Below, piece by piece: positions 18,106 through 26,786 of a stretch of DNA of 64,000 nt. The first letter of the stretch is position 1; each line of letters opens with the position of its first letter. A model generated the notes under the pieces. It ran no database searches. It worked only from the letters and a program-made list of their open reading frames with translations, and was not told the origin of the DNA. The DNA comes from CAZIUL01 sp964542475 (GTDB lineage Bacteria; Planctomycetota; B15-G4; CAYZWU01): contig CAZIUL010000015.1 of NCBI GenBank assembly GCA_964542475.1, forward strand, positions 1 to 64,000. Direction: 5' to 3'. A program made the translations under genes and the position numbers.

Positions 18106-18327
18106 AAAAACCTCAGGACCTGTTGCATTAAAGTTAAAGCATGCCTTGGAAACAGTTCAATAATACCGATTACGCCGCTTCCTGTTCTCCCGTTGGAAAT
18201 GGCAAAAAGTTTCGTACCTTTTTTTGGAATGCTCCAAACACTGATCCATGAAGCAGTACTCTGTTTTCAACATGCCGGGCTCACTTTCCACGGATCGCGC
18301 GGCTCAACTTTCTGTGGTTTGGTATCA

Positions 18328-19140
18328 TCAATCATTTGTGCATGCTTGGTGAATACGCGTAAGTGTTGTCAACATCGGCTTCAACTCTTTGATGTTTAAC
18401 ATGTTTGGTCCGTCAGAAAGGGCGTTGTCAGGGTCGGGATGAGTTTCGAAAAAGACCCCGTCACATCCAGTTGCAACCGCAGCCTTTGCCAGTACTTGAA
18501 CCATCTCTCTGTCCCCGCCAGTCGCATTGCCTAGGCCCCCGGGCTTCTGCACCGAATGAGTTGCGTCGAAAACCACGGGGCAGCCTTCACTTTTCAGGTG
18601 CGGGATCGACCGCATATCAACTACCAGGTTGTTATACCCGAACATTGATCCGCGTTCGGTCAAAATAATATCATTCGCACCCGCGGAGCGTGCTTTTTCT
18701 ATTGCCCATTTCATGTCCCATGGTGCCAGAAACTGGCCTTTTTTGAGGTTCAATGGCTTGCCTGTCCGTGCTGCGCTGGAAATCAGGTCTGTCTGGCGGC
18801 AGAGGAACGCCGGAATTTGAATCAGATCGAGGACCTGGGCCGCGGGCTCTGCTTGCGAACTTTTGTGGATATCAGATGTGACTGGGAGCCCTGTCTGTTT
18901 TTTGACCTTGTCCAGGATTTCCAGGCCTTTCTCCAGGCCGGGTCCGCGAAAAGAGTTGACCGAGCTCCTGTTGGCCTTGTCGAACGAGGCCTTGAATATG
19001 GTGTATATGCCGAGCTCTTGTGCGATTTTTCCTATTTGCTCGGCCAAGAACAGGGTTTGACTTTCGGATTCGATCACGCAAGGGCCGGCAATCAGAAAAA
19101 GGCCTTTGTCTGTGTGAATAAATGAGTTTCCGGTTTTCAT
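18328..19140 (-). CDS. kdsA: 3-deoxy-8-phosphooctulonate synthase (Kdo8P synthase)
   Basis: Condenses phosphoenolpyruvate and arabinose 5-phosphate to Kdo-8-phosphate for the LPS inner core, which implies an outer membrane. 270 aa from ATG 19140 (an upstream in-frame TTG is unlikely). Motifs: LIAGPCVIES near 14-24, FKASFDKANRSS near 52-63, GLPVTSDIH near 105, FLCRQTD near 130, and DATHSVQ near 190. The neighbouring genes are not Kdo genes; it is divergent from the phosphoglycerate-mutase-like gene across about 240 nt, which should hold both promoters. Confidence 0.97.
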   Translation of the reverse strand: MKTGNSFIHTDKGLFLIAGPCVIESESQTLFLAEQIGKIAQELGIYTIFKASFDKANRSSVNSFRGPGLEKGLEILDKVKKQTGLPVTSDIHKSSQAEPAAQVLDLIQIPAFLCRQTDLISSAARTGKPLNLKKGQFLAPWDMKWAIEKARSAGANDIILTERGSMFGYNNLVVDMRSIPHLKSEGCPVVFDATHSVQKPGGLGNATGGDREMVQVLAKAAVATGCDGVFFETHPDPDNALSDGPNMLNIKELKPMLTTLTRIHQACTND

Positions 19141-19380
19141 AAGTATTAATCGTTCCAGGTACAAATGTTTTTCGCGCGGGAATATCGGCGGAAAGAACGG
19201 ATACTCCGAAAAGGATGTCGGGGTCTTCGATTTCTAACTTTCTCTCTATGAATACATCATAAAAGGTGTTAAGAAAACAGTACAAAAACAAAACAGATCC
19301 GGTCCGAGACCGCGTTGTATCAGGGACGGATCAGCAGGAATCCACTGAAGCGAAGTCGACACCTGGCCGGGGAAAACTGA

Positions 19381-20586
19381 ATGAAAGACATCAAGTTCGC
19401 GGTTGTTATAGTATCAGGCATCAGCGACATTCCCTCCGATCACCTGGACGGGAGAACCCCGCTCGAAGCCGCGGTTACTCCGAACATGGATTCGATATCC
19501 GCCCTTGGGCGGATAGGGCGCGTCGAGACCGTTGACATGGAAACCGTCGGTGGTTCTGAAAGAGCCCTGCTGTCGCTGCTGGGTTTTGACACGGCCGGGT
19601 TTCCCATCAGCAGAGGAGCGCTCGAGGCGGCAGGGCTGGGGATCAAGCTTTCAAAAGATGACCTTGCACTCAGGCTCAACTTCGTTTCTACCTACAACGA
19701 TGCGCTCGTCGATCACAACGGAGGTCAGATCAGCGATGCGGAGGCGGGATCGCTGATCAAGATGCTGAACGCGCGAATTGGCGGCCCGAAGGCTCGGTTC
19801 TACCCGGGGCTCGGGTACAGGAACCTGCTTGTTTTGAAGGGGGGGAGAGCCCTCGACTTCAAAACGGTTCCGCCTCATGAAATACTTCATCAGCCTGTGG
19901 TCGACTTTTATCCGTACGGCAAGGACGCCTCCGTGGTCACAGGCTTGATGGACAGGGCTCTTCGGGAACTCGAAGAACACGACATCAACCTGGTCAGGAT
20001 CGATTTGGGACAAAACCCCGCGGACCGCATATGGCTTTGGGGTGAAGGGGCTGATTTCGACCTGCCGCGGTTCGACTCCATGTTTCCGTTACGAGGATGC
20101 ATTGTCAGCGCGGTGCCTCTTCTAAAAGGCATTGCCCGTAAAACAGGGCTTCATCACCTGGTTGTTCCCGGTGCAACCGGTTATGTGGACACGGACTATG
20201 AAGCCAAGGCGCGCCTGGCGCTCGAGGCCTTGGGCGATTTCGATCTGGTGGTTGTTCATGTCAGCGCGGTTAACGAAGTATGCCACCAGGGGAACCTTAA
20301 CGCCAAGGTGGAGGCGATAGAGGCGGTTGATCAGCGGCTGGTGGGACCGCTGTGCGAGGGGATCCGTAGCTTTGGGAAGTGGCGTTTGATGGTAACATCG
20401 GATCACATCACACCGGCGGAAGAATCCGCACCTCTGAAATGGCCCGTTCCGGTAGCGTTCTGCGGGCATGAAGTCGAAGCTCTAAGGGGCTGCTCTTTCA
20501 GCGAGACCAACGCAGGGAAATCCGGCATGTTCGTGGAAAAAGGGCATGACCTGATGGAGTTTTTTCTGAGTTCTAAAAGGTCGTGA
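19381..20586 (+). CDS. ApgM-type phosphoglycerate mutase-like protein, metal site altered
   Basis: 401 aa with the overall layout of archaeal-type cofactor-independent phosphoglycerate mutase: HLDGRTPLEAA near 21-31, GGSERALLSLLGFD near 56-70, RGALEAAGLGI near 78, VHVSAVNEVCH near 293-303 and TSDHITP near 338. Two metal-binding Asp residues seem to be missing: the early DG motif reads VSGISD (Ser instead of Asp, about residue 12), and the late DE motif reads NE (Asn298). SDH is intact. It may be a non-canonical enzyme or a pseudoenzyme rather than a working glycolytic mutase. Start at 19381; it converges on the SUMF gene. Confidence 0.8.
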   Translation: MKDIKFAVVIVSGISDIPSDHLDGRTPLEAAVTPNMDSISALGRIGRVETVDMETVGGSERALLSLLGFDTAGFPISRGALEAAGLGIKLSKDDLALRLNFVSTYNDALVDHNGGQISDAEAGSLIKMLNARIGGPKARFYPGLGYRNLLVLKGGRALDFKTVPPHEILHQPVVDFYPYGKDASVVTGLMDRALRELEEHDINLVRIDLGQNPADRIWLWGEGADFDLPRFDSMFPLRGCIVSAVPLLKGIARKTGLHHLVVPGATGYVDTDYEAKARLALEALGDFDLVVVHVSAVNEVCHQGNLNAKVEAIEAVDQRLVGPLCEGIRSFGKWRLMVTSDHITPAEESAPLKWPVPVAFCGHEVEALRGCSFSETNAGKSGMFVEKGHDLMEFFLSSKRS

Positions 20587-20673
20587 ACCCTTATAATTAC
20601 CGAATGAATCGTTTCCCGGCATGAAACGCGGCATGAGCGCAGGTTACGGTGCTGCAGTGGTGGATGATTCGGG

Positions 20674-22392
20674 TTAAAACGGGTTGTCCTTTATCTTGAT
20701 CGAGAAGGGGAAACGCGGGATGTCTCCGTAAACACCTACACAGAACTCGATATCGGTCACGCCGCTGGCAGATGAATGCGTGACGCGGATCGGGCTGGTG
20801 CCTTTGTCTTCCTTGATGTCCTCGATCTCTACGAAACCCACGATGGTGTTGTTGGCGTTCATGAATAGTATCAGGGGTTTGTCGGTGGGATGGTCGATGT
20901 GCTGCTTGGCGCTGGTGATAGCTCCTATTTTTTCCAACGCGGCCTGGGCTTCGGCATCCTTTCTCTTTTCTTCCTCATCCAGTCTTTTTTGCTCCTCCTC
21001 CTGCGCTTTTCTCTGCTTTTCGGCTTCTATCTCTTCCTGGGTCTTTGGTTCTATCTCTTTATCAGTCTTTTTTTCTTCCTCTAATTTCTTTTCTTCTTCA
21101 GCCTTTTTTTCTTCCTCTGCTTTCTTCTTCTCAGCCTCTTTCTTGGCGATCATCTCTTTTTTCTGCTCAGCTGTCATCCCCGGGTGGCGGTAGGCCATCA
21201 CGTAAGAACCCGGCGGCAGGTTTGGTTTCTCAAGAGAAAGTGTCGAGTAGATGATGCCGATCGGAAAGGGAGTCTCCGGGCTGTTATTTTTTATCTTTTC
21301 AGTTGTGGTCGGAGATTTTCCCCTGGGACATATCATCAAACCGTTGTAGCTTTTTATCACCTTGGGTTCTGAATCACTGATTTCCGTTCTCTCGATGGCG
21401 TAAAGGTTTCTCAGATCAAAATCCTCATCCGTTATCACAGAGCCTTTCATGTCCAGTTTTGCATAGTTGAAAAGAGTTTGCCCGGGATCCACACCCCTCA
21501 CACAGCGGAATCCGAGGACATCCAGGTTGTCCGTGGGCATGGATGCTTCACGGATTTCCAGGCGGTTGACGATAGGGCCTACCAGGTAGTGCCCTCCCTT
21601 CACGACATATTTCTGTGTCGTGAACCCGGGGTCGGACGCCACCTTTTTCTTTCCGAACTTAATCGTGATGGTCTTGTATCCGGGGAAGGCATCGAACTTG
21701 GTGCTCGTCCATTCCCAGACGCTTCCAGTCATGTCGAATATACCGAAAGGGGATCTGCCGCTCTCGTAGCTGCCCACGGGCGCGAGCGAGTTTCTTCTGT
21801 TTGTGCAGTGCTTGCCGCGGTCCCACTCGTTTCCCCATGAATAGATCCTGCCGTCGTCGCCTGTCGCGGCACGCACCCATTCGATTTCCGTGGGAAGCCT
21901 TTTGCCGCACCAGCGTGCGAATTTTTCCGCCTCTCTCAGGCTTACGTTCCTCAAGGGAAAGCTCGCTTCATTTTCCGGATAGGTGTCCTTGCCTTTCCAG
22001 CTCAGTTTTGTGAGCAGGTCTGACGGGGCCTGTCCTGTCTGTTCGAGGTAGCTTTTCCACTGGGCGTTGGTCACCTCAAAGAGATCGCAGTAAAAGGCTC
22101 CCAGGCTTTCGGTGTGCTTTGGCGTGCACCTGGAAAACACATGAATTTTCCCGGGTTGCCCTTCGGCGAGCTTTATTGCCATATCCATTGACATTCCTAA
22201 CTGGACCGTGCCGGAAGGCACAAGGGACATGTTCGATGGAACCGCTTCTTTCGAACCGATGTGAGTTCCAAATATCTCTGTGGTTGCGGGCTCAGGGGTG
22301 GGGAGGGATCCCGGTGCGGTCTCGTTAGCCTCGACGAAAGTGATTGAGACCAGGCATGCCAGTGAAGTCAGCAGAATGTGATACTTCTTCAT
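20674..22392 (-). CDS. Secreted SUMF1/FGE-domain protein with Lys/Glu-rich coil
   Basis: Starting at ATG 22392 gives 572 aa with a clean signal peptide (MKKYHILLTSLACLVSITFVEA). A formylglycine-generating-enzyme-like domain spans roughly 45-310 (VPSGTVQLG, FEVTNAQW, RLPTEIEW, DMTGSVWEWT, GFRCVRGV). After a linker of about 90 residues comes an extreme Lys/Glu-rich helical stretch (about 405-485), then a C-terminal region of about 85 residues. Many bacterial SUMF domains are non-catalytic binding or scaffold modules; the active-site Cys pair of true FGE is not evident and no target sulfatase is adjacent. An envelope location is likely; function unknown. Confidence 0.82.
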   Translation of the reverse strand: MKKYHILLTSLACLVSITFVEANETAPGSLPTPEPATTEIFGTHIGSKEAVPSNMSLVPSGTVQLGMSMDMAIKLAEGQPGKIHVFSRCTPKHTESLGAFYCDLFEVTNAQWKSYLEQTGQAPSDLLTKLSWKGKDTYPENEASFPLRNVSLREAEKFARWCGKRLPTEIEWVRAATGDDGRIYSWGNEWDRGKHCTNRRNSLAPVGSYESGRSPFGIFDMTGSVWEWTSTKFDAFPGYKTITIKFGKKKVASDPGFTTQKYVVKGGHYLVGPIVNRLEIREASMPTDNLDVLGFRCVRGVDPGQTLFNYAKLDMKGSVITDEDFDLRNLYAIERTEISDSEPKVIKSYNGLMICPRGKSPTTTEKIKNNSPETPFPIGIIYSTLSLEKPNLPPGSYVMAYRHPGMTAEQKKEMIAKKEAEKKKAEEEKKAEEEKKLEEEKKTDKEIEPKTQEEIEAEKQRKAQEEEQKRLDEEEKRKDAEAQAALEKIGAITSAKQHIDHPTDKPLILFMNANNTIVGFVEIEDIKEDKGTSPIRVTHSSASGVTDIEFCVGVYGDIPRFPFSIKIKDNPF

Positions 22393-22755
22393 GGTTGTAT
22401 GTCCCTGAAACATATGGGTTTTTATGAGAAACAGACCTTTGTTTACCGTGTTTACCGGCTGATCAGTATACCGGATAGAGAATAGTCTTAAAAACGTTCA
22501 AAGGTAACATTTCCGGTTTATTTGTCAAGCTGTGTTTTCGCTCGACGTGTTTTCACTCGACCCTGTAAACAAAGTTAAGGTTGATCCTAGCCTTGAATTG
22601 TGGATAACAAAGGGTTTATGAAACCGTTTCCGGGTCTTGCCTGTTGCAGCGTTTTCTCAACGTACTTTCAGGCAGAAGCTGTTGAAAAACCTTTTGTATT
22701 CAACGCGGAAAGACCGATTGGACTCCAAGACATTGAAGCAGGACTTGAGATCACG
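22393..22755. other. Divergent promoter region, SUMF gene / rluD-like gene
   Basis: Contains tandem GTTTACCGTGTTTACCG (about 22441-22457) and a doubled GTGTTTTC(G/A)CTCGAC (about 22532-22561), otherwise nothing recognisable. The frame of the pseudouridine synthase is open back to 22600, but that part lacks a ribosome site and family resemblance. Confidence 0.45.
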
Positions 22756-23739
22756 ATGAAGAAGATAGAAATACAGGCGAGGCAGGAGGACGCGGGAAGC
22801 CGAATAGACCGTGCTCTAGGCAGGTTACTCTACCCCGACTATTCCAGGAGTTATCTCACCTGCATGATTGAGGCGGGGACAGTAAGGGTCAACCAAGCCC
22901 GGGTGCGGAAGAGCTATCGGTTGGCAGCGGATGACACCATAACTCTAGAACTTGAGGACGGGGTGCGTGAAACGCCTCAGCCGGAGGACCTGCCGCTTCG
23001 CATCATTTTCGAGGACGAGCACATCGTCGTCATTGACAAACCCGACGGGATGATCATCCACCCGGGGATCGGAATCAAGAGCGGGACACTGGTGAATGCG
23101 CTCTTGTACAGGTATCCGGAGATAGCCAGGGTAGGTATCGTGTTCAGGCCCGGAGTCGTGCATCGTCTCGACAAGGACACGAGCGGCGTGCTTCTTGCCG
23201 CCCGCACAAACCTGGCCCGGTACCACCTGGTCGAGCAGTTCAAAAACCGGAAGGTATTGAAGGAGTACAACGCTATTGTTGTGGGGGATATGCCGTATGA
23301 CTCAGACTATGTGGACCTGCCGATCGGTAAGGATAAAAACAGCCCGGAAAAGATGAGGGTTATTCGCAAGGGCGGAAAGCCGGCGTCAACTTATTACGAA
23401 GTGCAGGAGCGTATAGGAGGCTTCACCAAGGTCAAGGTGCTCCCGCACACCGGCAGAACACATCAGATTCGGGTTCATCTGGGGCACCTGGGTTTTCCCG
23501 TGGTTGCCGACAACCTTTACTGCAAGGAAAAAGGACAGCGGTTCTGGAACTTTGTCGATAAGGCGAGGGAGGCGGGTCATCCTGCACCTGGAATCAGCAG
23601 GCATGCATTACACGCCGAGCGGATCACTTTTACCCATCCCACAACCGGTAAGGAAGTAACTTTTTCATCGCCCTTACCGGACGATATGACAGCTCTGCTC
23701 GACTGGCTGCGCGTGGAATGCGGTAAGGAAAACGACTGA
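22756..23739 (+). CDS. RluA/RluD-family pseudouridine synthase
   Basis: 327 aa from ATG 22756. An S4-like RNA-binding region (about 15-75) is followed by the RluA catalytic domain with HRLDKDTSG (catalytic Asp in RLD, around residue 138) and the RTHQIRVHL block near 233. It isomerises uridine in 23S rRNA helix 69 or a similar target; the exact specificity cannot be read from the sequence, but the S4 plus RluA arrangement and length fit RluD. It is followed after 30 nt by the methylmalonyl-CoA epimerase gene, possibly co-transcribed. Confidence 0.94.
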   Translation: MKKIEIQARQEDAGSRIDRALGRLLYPDYSRSYLTCMIEAGTVRVNQARVRKSYRLAADDTITLELEDGVRETPQPEDLPLRIIFEDEHIVVIDKPDGMIIHPGIGIKSGTLVNALLYRYPEIARVGIVFRPGVVHRLDKDTSGVLLAARTNLARYHLVEQFKNRKVLKEYNAIVVGDMPYDSDYVDLPIGKDKNSPEKMRVIRKGGKPASTYYEVQERIGGFTKVKVLPHTGRTHQIRVHLGHLGFPVVADNLYCKEKGQRFWNFVDKAREAGHPAPGISRHALHAERITFTHPTTGKEVTFSSPLPDDMTALLDWLRVECGKEND

Positions 23740-23769
23740 TTACCGACTGCCGGTGAAAGGAGCCATGAA

Positions 23770-24171
23770 ATGGTAATGGAGATCGATCATGTTGCTGTTG
23801 CAACCTCATCCATTGACAAGGGGATGGCGGTTTATCGCGATCTTCTTCACCTCGAGTTTCATTCCACTGAAGTTGTGGAGGAACAAAAGGTGCGTGCGGC
23901 CGTGCTGATGGCCGGCAAGGATCGTGTCGAGCTGCTGGAGGCAACGTCGGACGAAAGCCCCATTGCAAAGCACATCGAGAAAAGAGGGGAAGGGCTTCAC
24001 CACATCGCGTTTTCGGTGGAGAACATCGAAACGGCGCTGGAAGAGCTCAAGAGCTCAGGGGCAAGGCTTATTGACGAAAAACCGCGGATCGGCGCCGGAG
24101 GCGCGAAGATCGCATTTCTCCACCCGGCAGCTACTTCAGGAGTCTTGATCGAACTTGTCGAGAGGAGCTGA
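23770..24171 (+). CDS. mce: Methylmalonyl-CoA epimerase
   Basis: A 133-aa VOC/glyoxalase-fold protein that interconverts (S)- and (R)-methylmalonyl-CoA, linking propionyl-CoA carboxylation or decarboxylation to B12-dependent mutase. The probable metal ligands are visible: His in IDHVAVA near 6, Glu in VELLEA near 55, His in GLHHIAF near 77, and Glu in IELVE near 130. AAAGGAG 8 nt upstream selects ATG 23770 (an earlier ATG reads into a stop at once). It opens a propionate module with the carboxylase genes downstream; the mutase itself is not in the window. Confidence 0.93.
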   Translation: MVMEIDHVAVATSSIDKGMAVYRDLLHLEFHSTEVVEEQKVRAAVLMAGKDRVELLEATSDESPIAKHIEKRGEGLHHIAFSVENIETALEELKSSGARLIDEKPRIGAGGAKIAFLHPAATSGVLIELVERS

Positions 24172-24502
24172 GTTGTTCGACGGCAGCACATCGCAGTTCC
24201 CGTTTCCTTTGAGGTGTACCGGAAACCAAGCAGATTGAATCCTGACCACTTCCTCCGATCCTGATCCCGATCCCGTTTACGGCGCCGACGGAGCGGCGCC
24301 CTCCATTGTTCAAGTGGTATGTTCCTTTTCTTCTGGAGGGCGGCAGTCTCTTGCCGCCTCTTCTCTGAACACCGAAGATTTTACCCCCCCTGTAATCCCC
24401 TCAAGCTCCATCCATGAAACTGCCGATTCAATATTGAGACGGCGTGCTTCCGCCGTGGTGCTTTATCCAGACCAGTGATTTGTTATTGTCAAGGGGATTG
24501 AA
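24172..24502. other. Intergenic region rich in small palindromes
   Basis: Holds the palindrome at 24275-24300, a hairpin GGCGGCA (24339-24345)/TGCCGCC (24352-24358), and ACGGCG...CGCCGT near 24437-24456. No gene seen. Confidence 0.45.
24275..24300. repeat. Element E palindrome (GTTTACGGCGCCG type)
   Basis: GGCGCCG...CGGCGCC hairpin preceded by GTTTAC. A near copy is at 35831-35856, and GTTTACGGCACC at 54450 links it to element A. Confidence 0.55.
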
Positions 24503-24916
24503 ATGATATCGAAGCGAATGGTTCCGGTTATGGTGTTGGCAGCTCTCCTGGTCAGCCTGTCTCTCGTGGGTCTCCCCTGGCGCTCATCTCCTGTAATGGG
24601 AAATTTCAGCGGTCGGCTCGTCTATACAACCAATGATGGAACTCTCGACCTCTCCGGTTGCTTCAGCCTTCTTCCCGTTGACCGTGAGCTTGAAGATGTC
24701 AGCGTTAAAATGTTCGTGGATGGAAAAGAGTACACCATGAAGGTCCTCGAATCGGACAATACCTTTTCCGGCGTTGTGGATTTGAACCGTTCGCTGCCCG
24801 AGTCGGTTGAAGCAAGGCTGGAGGTGGACGGGAAGATCATTGCCTCCAGCACGATTTCCCTACCAAGAGCCGGCACGCCCCATGTTCATATCATCCGTTT
24901 TTCGAGCCTGTCCTGA
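24503..24916 (+). CDS. Small exported/membrane-anchored protein, unknown
   Basis: 137 aa. An N-terminal hydrophobic segment (about 7-27) is a signal peptide or anchor; the remaining 105 residues look like a single beta-rich domain (GNFSGRLVYTT, VSVKMFVDGKEY, VDGKIIASSTISL). No family recognised. AAGGGG lies 9 nt before the ATG. It is placed between the epimerase and the carboxyltransferase genes in the same direction, but with gaps of about 330 and 256 nt that contain repeats, so it is probably transcribed separately. Nothing links it functionally to propionate metabolism. Confidence 0.6.
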   Translation: MISKRMVPVMVLAALLVSLSLVGLPWRSSPVMGNFSGRLVYTTNDGTLDLSGCFSLLPVDRELEDVSVKMFVDGKEYTMKVLESDNTFSGVVDLNRSLPESVEARLEVDGKIIASSTISLPRAGTPHVHIIRFSSLS

Positions 24917-24940
24917 TTGAAGATCGAACGCCTATGGAGA

Positions 24941-25032
24941 GCCGGAGGGCGGACGCGCAAGTCAGCCCCTACGGAGAATGTAAACATTCCGTTGGGCGCG
25001 TAGGGGCGAACCTGCGTGTGCGCCCGTCCGGC
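24941..25032 (+). repeat. Element B full palindrome with T-run (possible terminator)
   Basis: The arm 24941-24973 (GCCGGAGGGCG...CCCCTACG) pairs imperfectly with 24999-25032 (CGTAGGGGCG...CGTCCGGC), loop about 25 nt, followed at once by TTTTTT. It is the largest copy of the repeat seen at 121-190. The T-run suggests it also terminates transcription from the small exported-protein gene. Confidence 0.6.
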
Positions 25033-25172
25033 TTTTTTCGCAAAAGAAACTCCCCCTCCTCCAGACTAATTCCCTCTGCATAAGTCGTTGAAAGACCGGT
25101 ACCCGAACGGTATCATTCCGGAATCAGAACCCATGGACCTTTCTCTTTAGTCTTTAGCGGAATGGATATCTC

Positions 25173-26717
25173 ATGTCATCGAAAATAAAACGATTGGATG
25201 AGCTGAACAAGGTCGCCCTCGAAGGCGGCGGTAATAAACGAATCGAAGTGCAACACGGGAAGGGGAAGATGACTGCAAGGGAGCGGGTTGAGCTCCTCGT
25301 GGACGAAGGTTCCTTTCATGAGATCGACAGATTTGTCTCCCACAGGACATCCGACTTCGGCATGCAGGGCAAACGGTATCCCGGCGACGGCGTCGTGGCG
25401 GGGTACGGCATGATCGACAGCCGGCAGGTTTTTTTCTTTTCACAGGATTTCACGGTTTTCGGCGGATCGCTCGGGGAGGCACATGCCGCCAAGATTTGCA
25501 AGATCATGGACATGGCCATGAAAGTGGGCGTTCCCGTAATCGGTCTCAACGATTCCGGGGGAGCCCGTATCCAGGAAGGAGTGGTGAGCCTCGGTGGGTA
25601 CGCGGATATTTTCCTGCGGAACACGCTCGCTTCCGGTGTGATTCCACAGATCTCCGCCGTTATGGGTCCGTGTGCGGGAGGGGCTGTGTACTCACCGGCG
25701 ATCACTGATTTTATTTTCATGGTCGAAAACACCTCCTACATGTTCGTGACGGGGCCCAATGTGGTAAAGACAGTAACCCACGAGGAAGTGACCTCCGAAG
25801 AGCTCGGCGGGGCCATGACGCACGCTTCGAAGTCCGGAGTTTCGCATTTTACGGCCGGCTCGGACATCGAGTGCCTCTCCAAGATACGCAAGCTGATCTC
25901 TTACTTTCCCTCCAACAACATGGAACCGCCTCCAACGATAGAGTCCGATGATGATCCGGAACGGGCTGATGCGCGGCTGAACGAGATCGTACCCGATAAC
26001 TCCAACAAGCCGTACGACCTGAAGGAGATCATCAAGCTCATTGTGGACGATGGCGACCTCATGGAGGTCCACGAACATTACGCCAGGAACATCGTGGTCG
26101 GTTTCAGCCGGCTCGATGGCAGGGTTGTCGGCATCATCGGTAACCAACCCGCACATCTTGCGGGAACGCTTGATATCGACGCTTCGCTCAAGGGAGCTCG
26201 TTTTGTGCGGTTCTGCGACTCGTTCAACATTCCTCTGATCACACTAGAGGATGTGCCGGGCTTTTTGCCGGGAACGGTCCAGGAGTTCGGTGGAATCATC
26301 AAGCATGGAGCAAAGCTTCTCTATGCTTACTGCGAGGCAACGGTTCCGAAGATCACCGTGATTCTCCGCAAGGCCTACGGCGGGGCATATGATGTCATGT
26401 CATCGAAGCATATCCGAGGCGATATGAACTATGCCTGGCCGTCAGCCGAGATCGCGGTCATGGGGCCGAAGGGAGCCGTAGAGATCATCTTCAAGAAAGA
26501 GATCGCCCAGGCGGAAAACAAGGAGGCGATGGAAGCAAAGCTCATCGAAGAGTACAAACAAAAATTCGCCAACCCCTACAGCGCTGCGGAGAGAGGTTAC
26601 ATCGACGAGGTAATCATGCCGTCCAGTACCCGCTCGAAGCTCATTTCCGCGCTCAGGCTGCTGGAGACAAAGAGAGAGAAAAACCCTCCGCGCAAACATG
26701 GGAACATACCTCTTTAG
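25173..26717 (+). CDS. Propionyl-CoA carboxylase beta / methylmalonyl-CoA decarboxylase alpha (carboxyltransferase)
   Basis: A 514-aa biotin-dependent carboxyltransferase of the PccB/MmdA type: N-terminal GKMTARERVELLVDEGSF, oxyanion-hole motifs SGGARIQEG near 129 and GGAYDVMSSKH near 403, and the DVPGFLPG block near 362. It moves CO2 between carboxybiotin and propionyl-/methylmalonyl-CoA. With the biotin carboxylase and biotin carrier directly downstream the set looks like an ATP-dependent propionyl-CoA carboxylase; no Na+-pumping membrane subunit is nearby, which argues against the sodium-pump decarboxylase. The ribosome site is weak. Confidence 0.94.
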   Translation: MSSKIKRLDELNKVALEGGGNKRIEVQHGKGKMTARERVELLVDEGSFHEIDRFVSHRTSDFGMQGKRYPGDGVVAGYGMIDSRQVFFFSQDFTVFGGSLGEAHAAKICKIMDMAMKVGVPVIGLNDSGGARIQEGVVSLGGYADIFLRNTLASGVIPQISAVMGPCAGGAVYSPAITDFIFMVENTSYMFVTGPNVVKTVTHEEVTSEELGGAMTHASKSGVSHFTAGSDIECLSKIRKLISYFPSNNMEPPPTIESDDDPERADARLNEIVPDNSNKPYDLKEIIKLIVDDGDLMEVHEHYARNIVVGFSRLDGRVVGIIGNQPAHLAGTLDIDASLKGARFVRFCDSFNIPLITLEDVPGFLPGTVQEFGGIIKHGAKLLYAYCEATVPKITVILRKAYGGAYDVMSSKHIRGDMNYAWPSAEIAVMGPKGAVEIIFKKEIAQAENKEAMEAKLIEEYKQKFANPYSAAERGYIDEVIMPSSTRSKLISALRLLETKREKNPPRKHGNIPL

Positions 26718-26786
26718 GGAAACGTGGGCGGAAGTGCTGTGCGGATGCGGCTGGAGTCAAGTATTACATAAAAGGGTTGATAGCAT

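Noticed and set aside
20890..21254. Leu/Phe/Ser-rich frames suggesting a membrane protein on the plus strand
   Set aside because: They are the complement of the Lys/Glu-rich coil of the SUMF gene.
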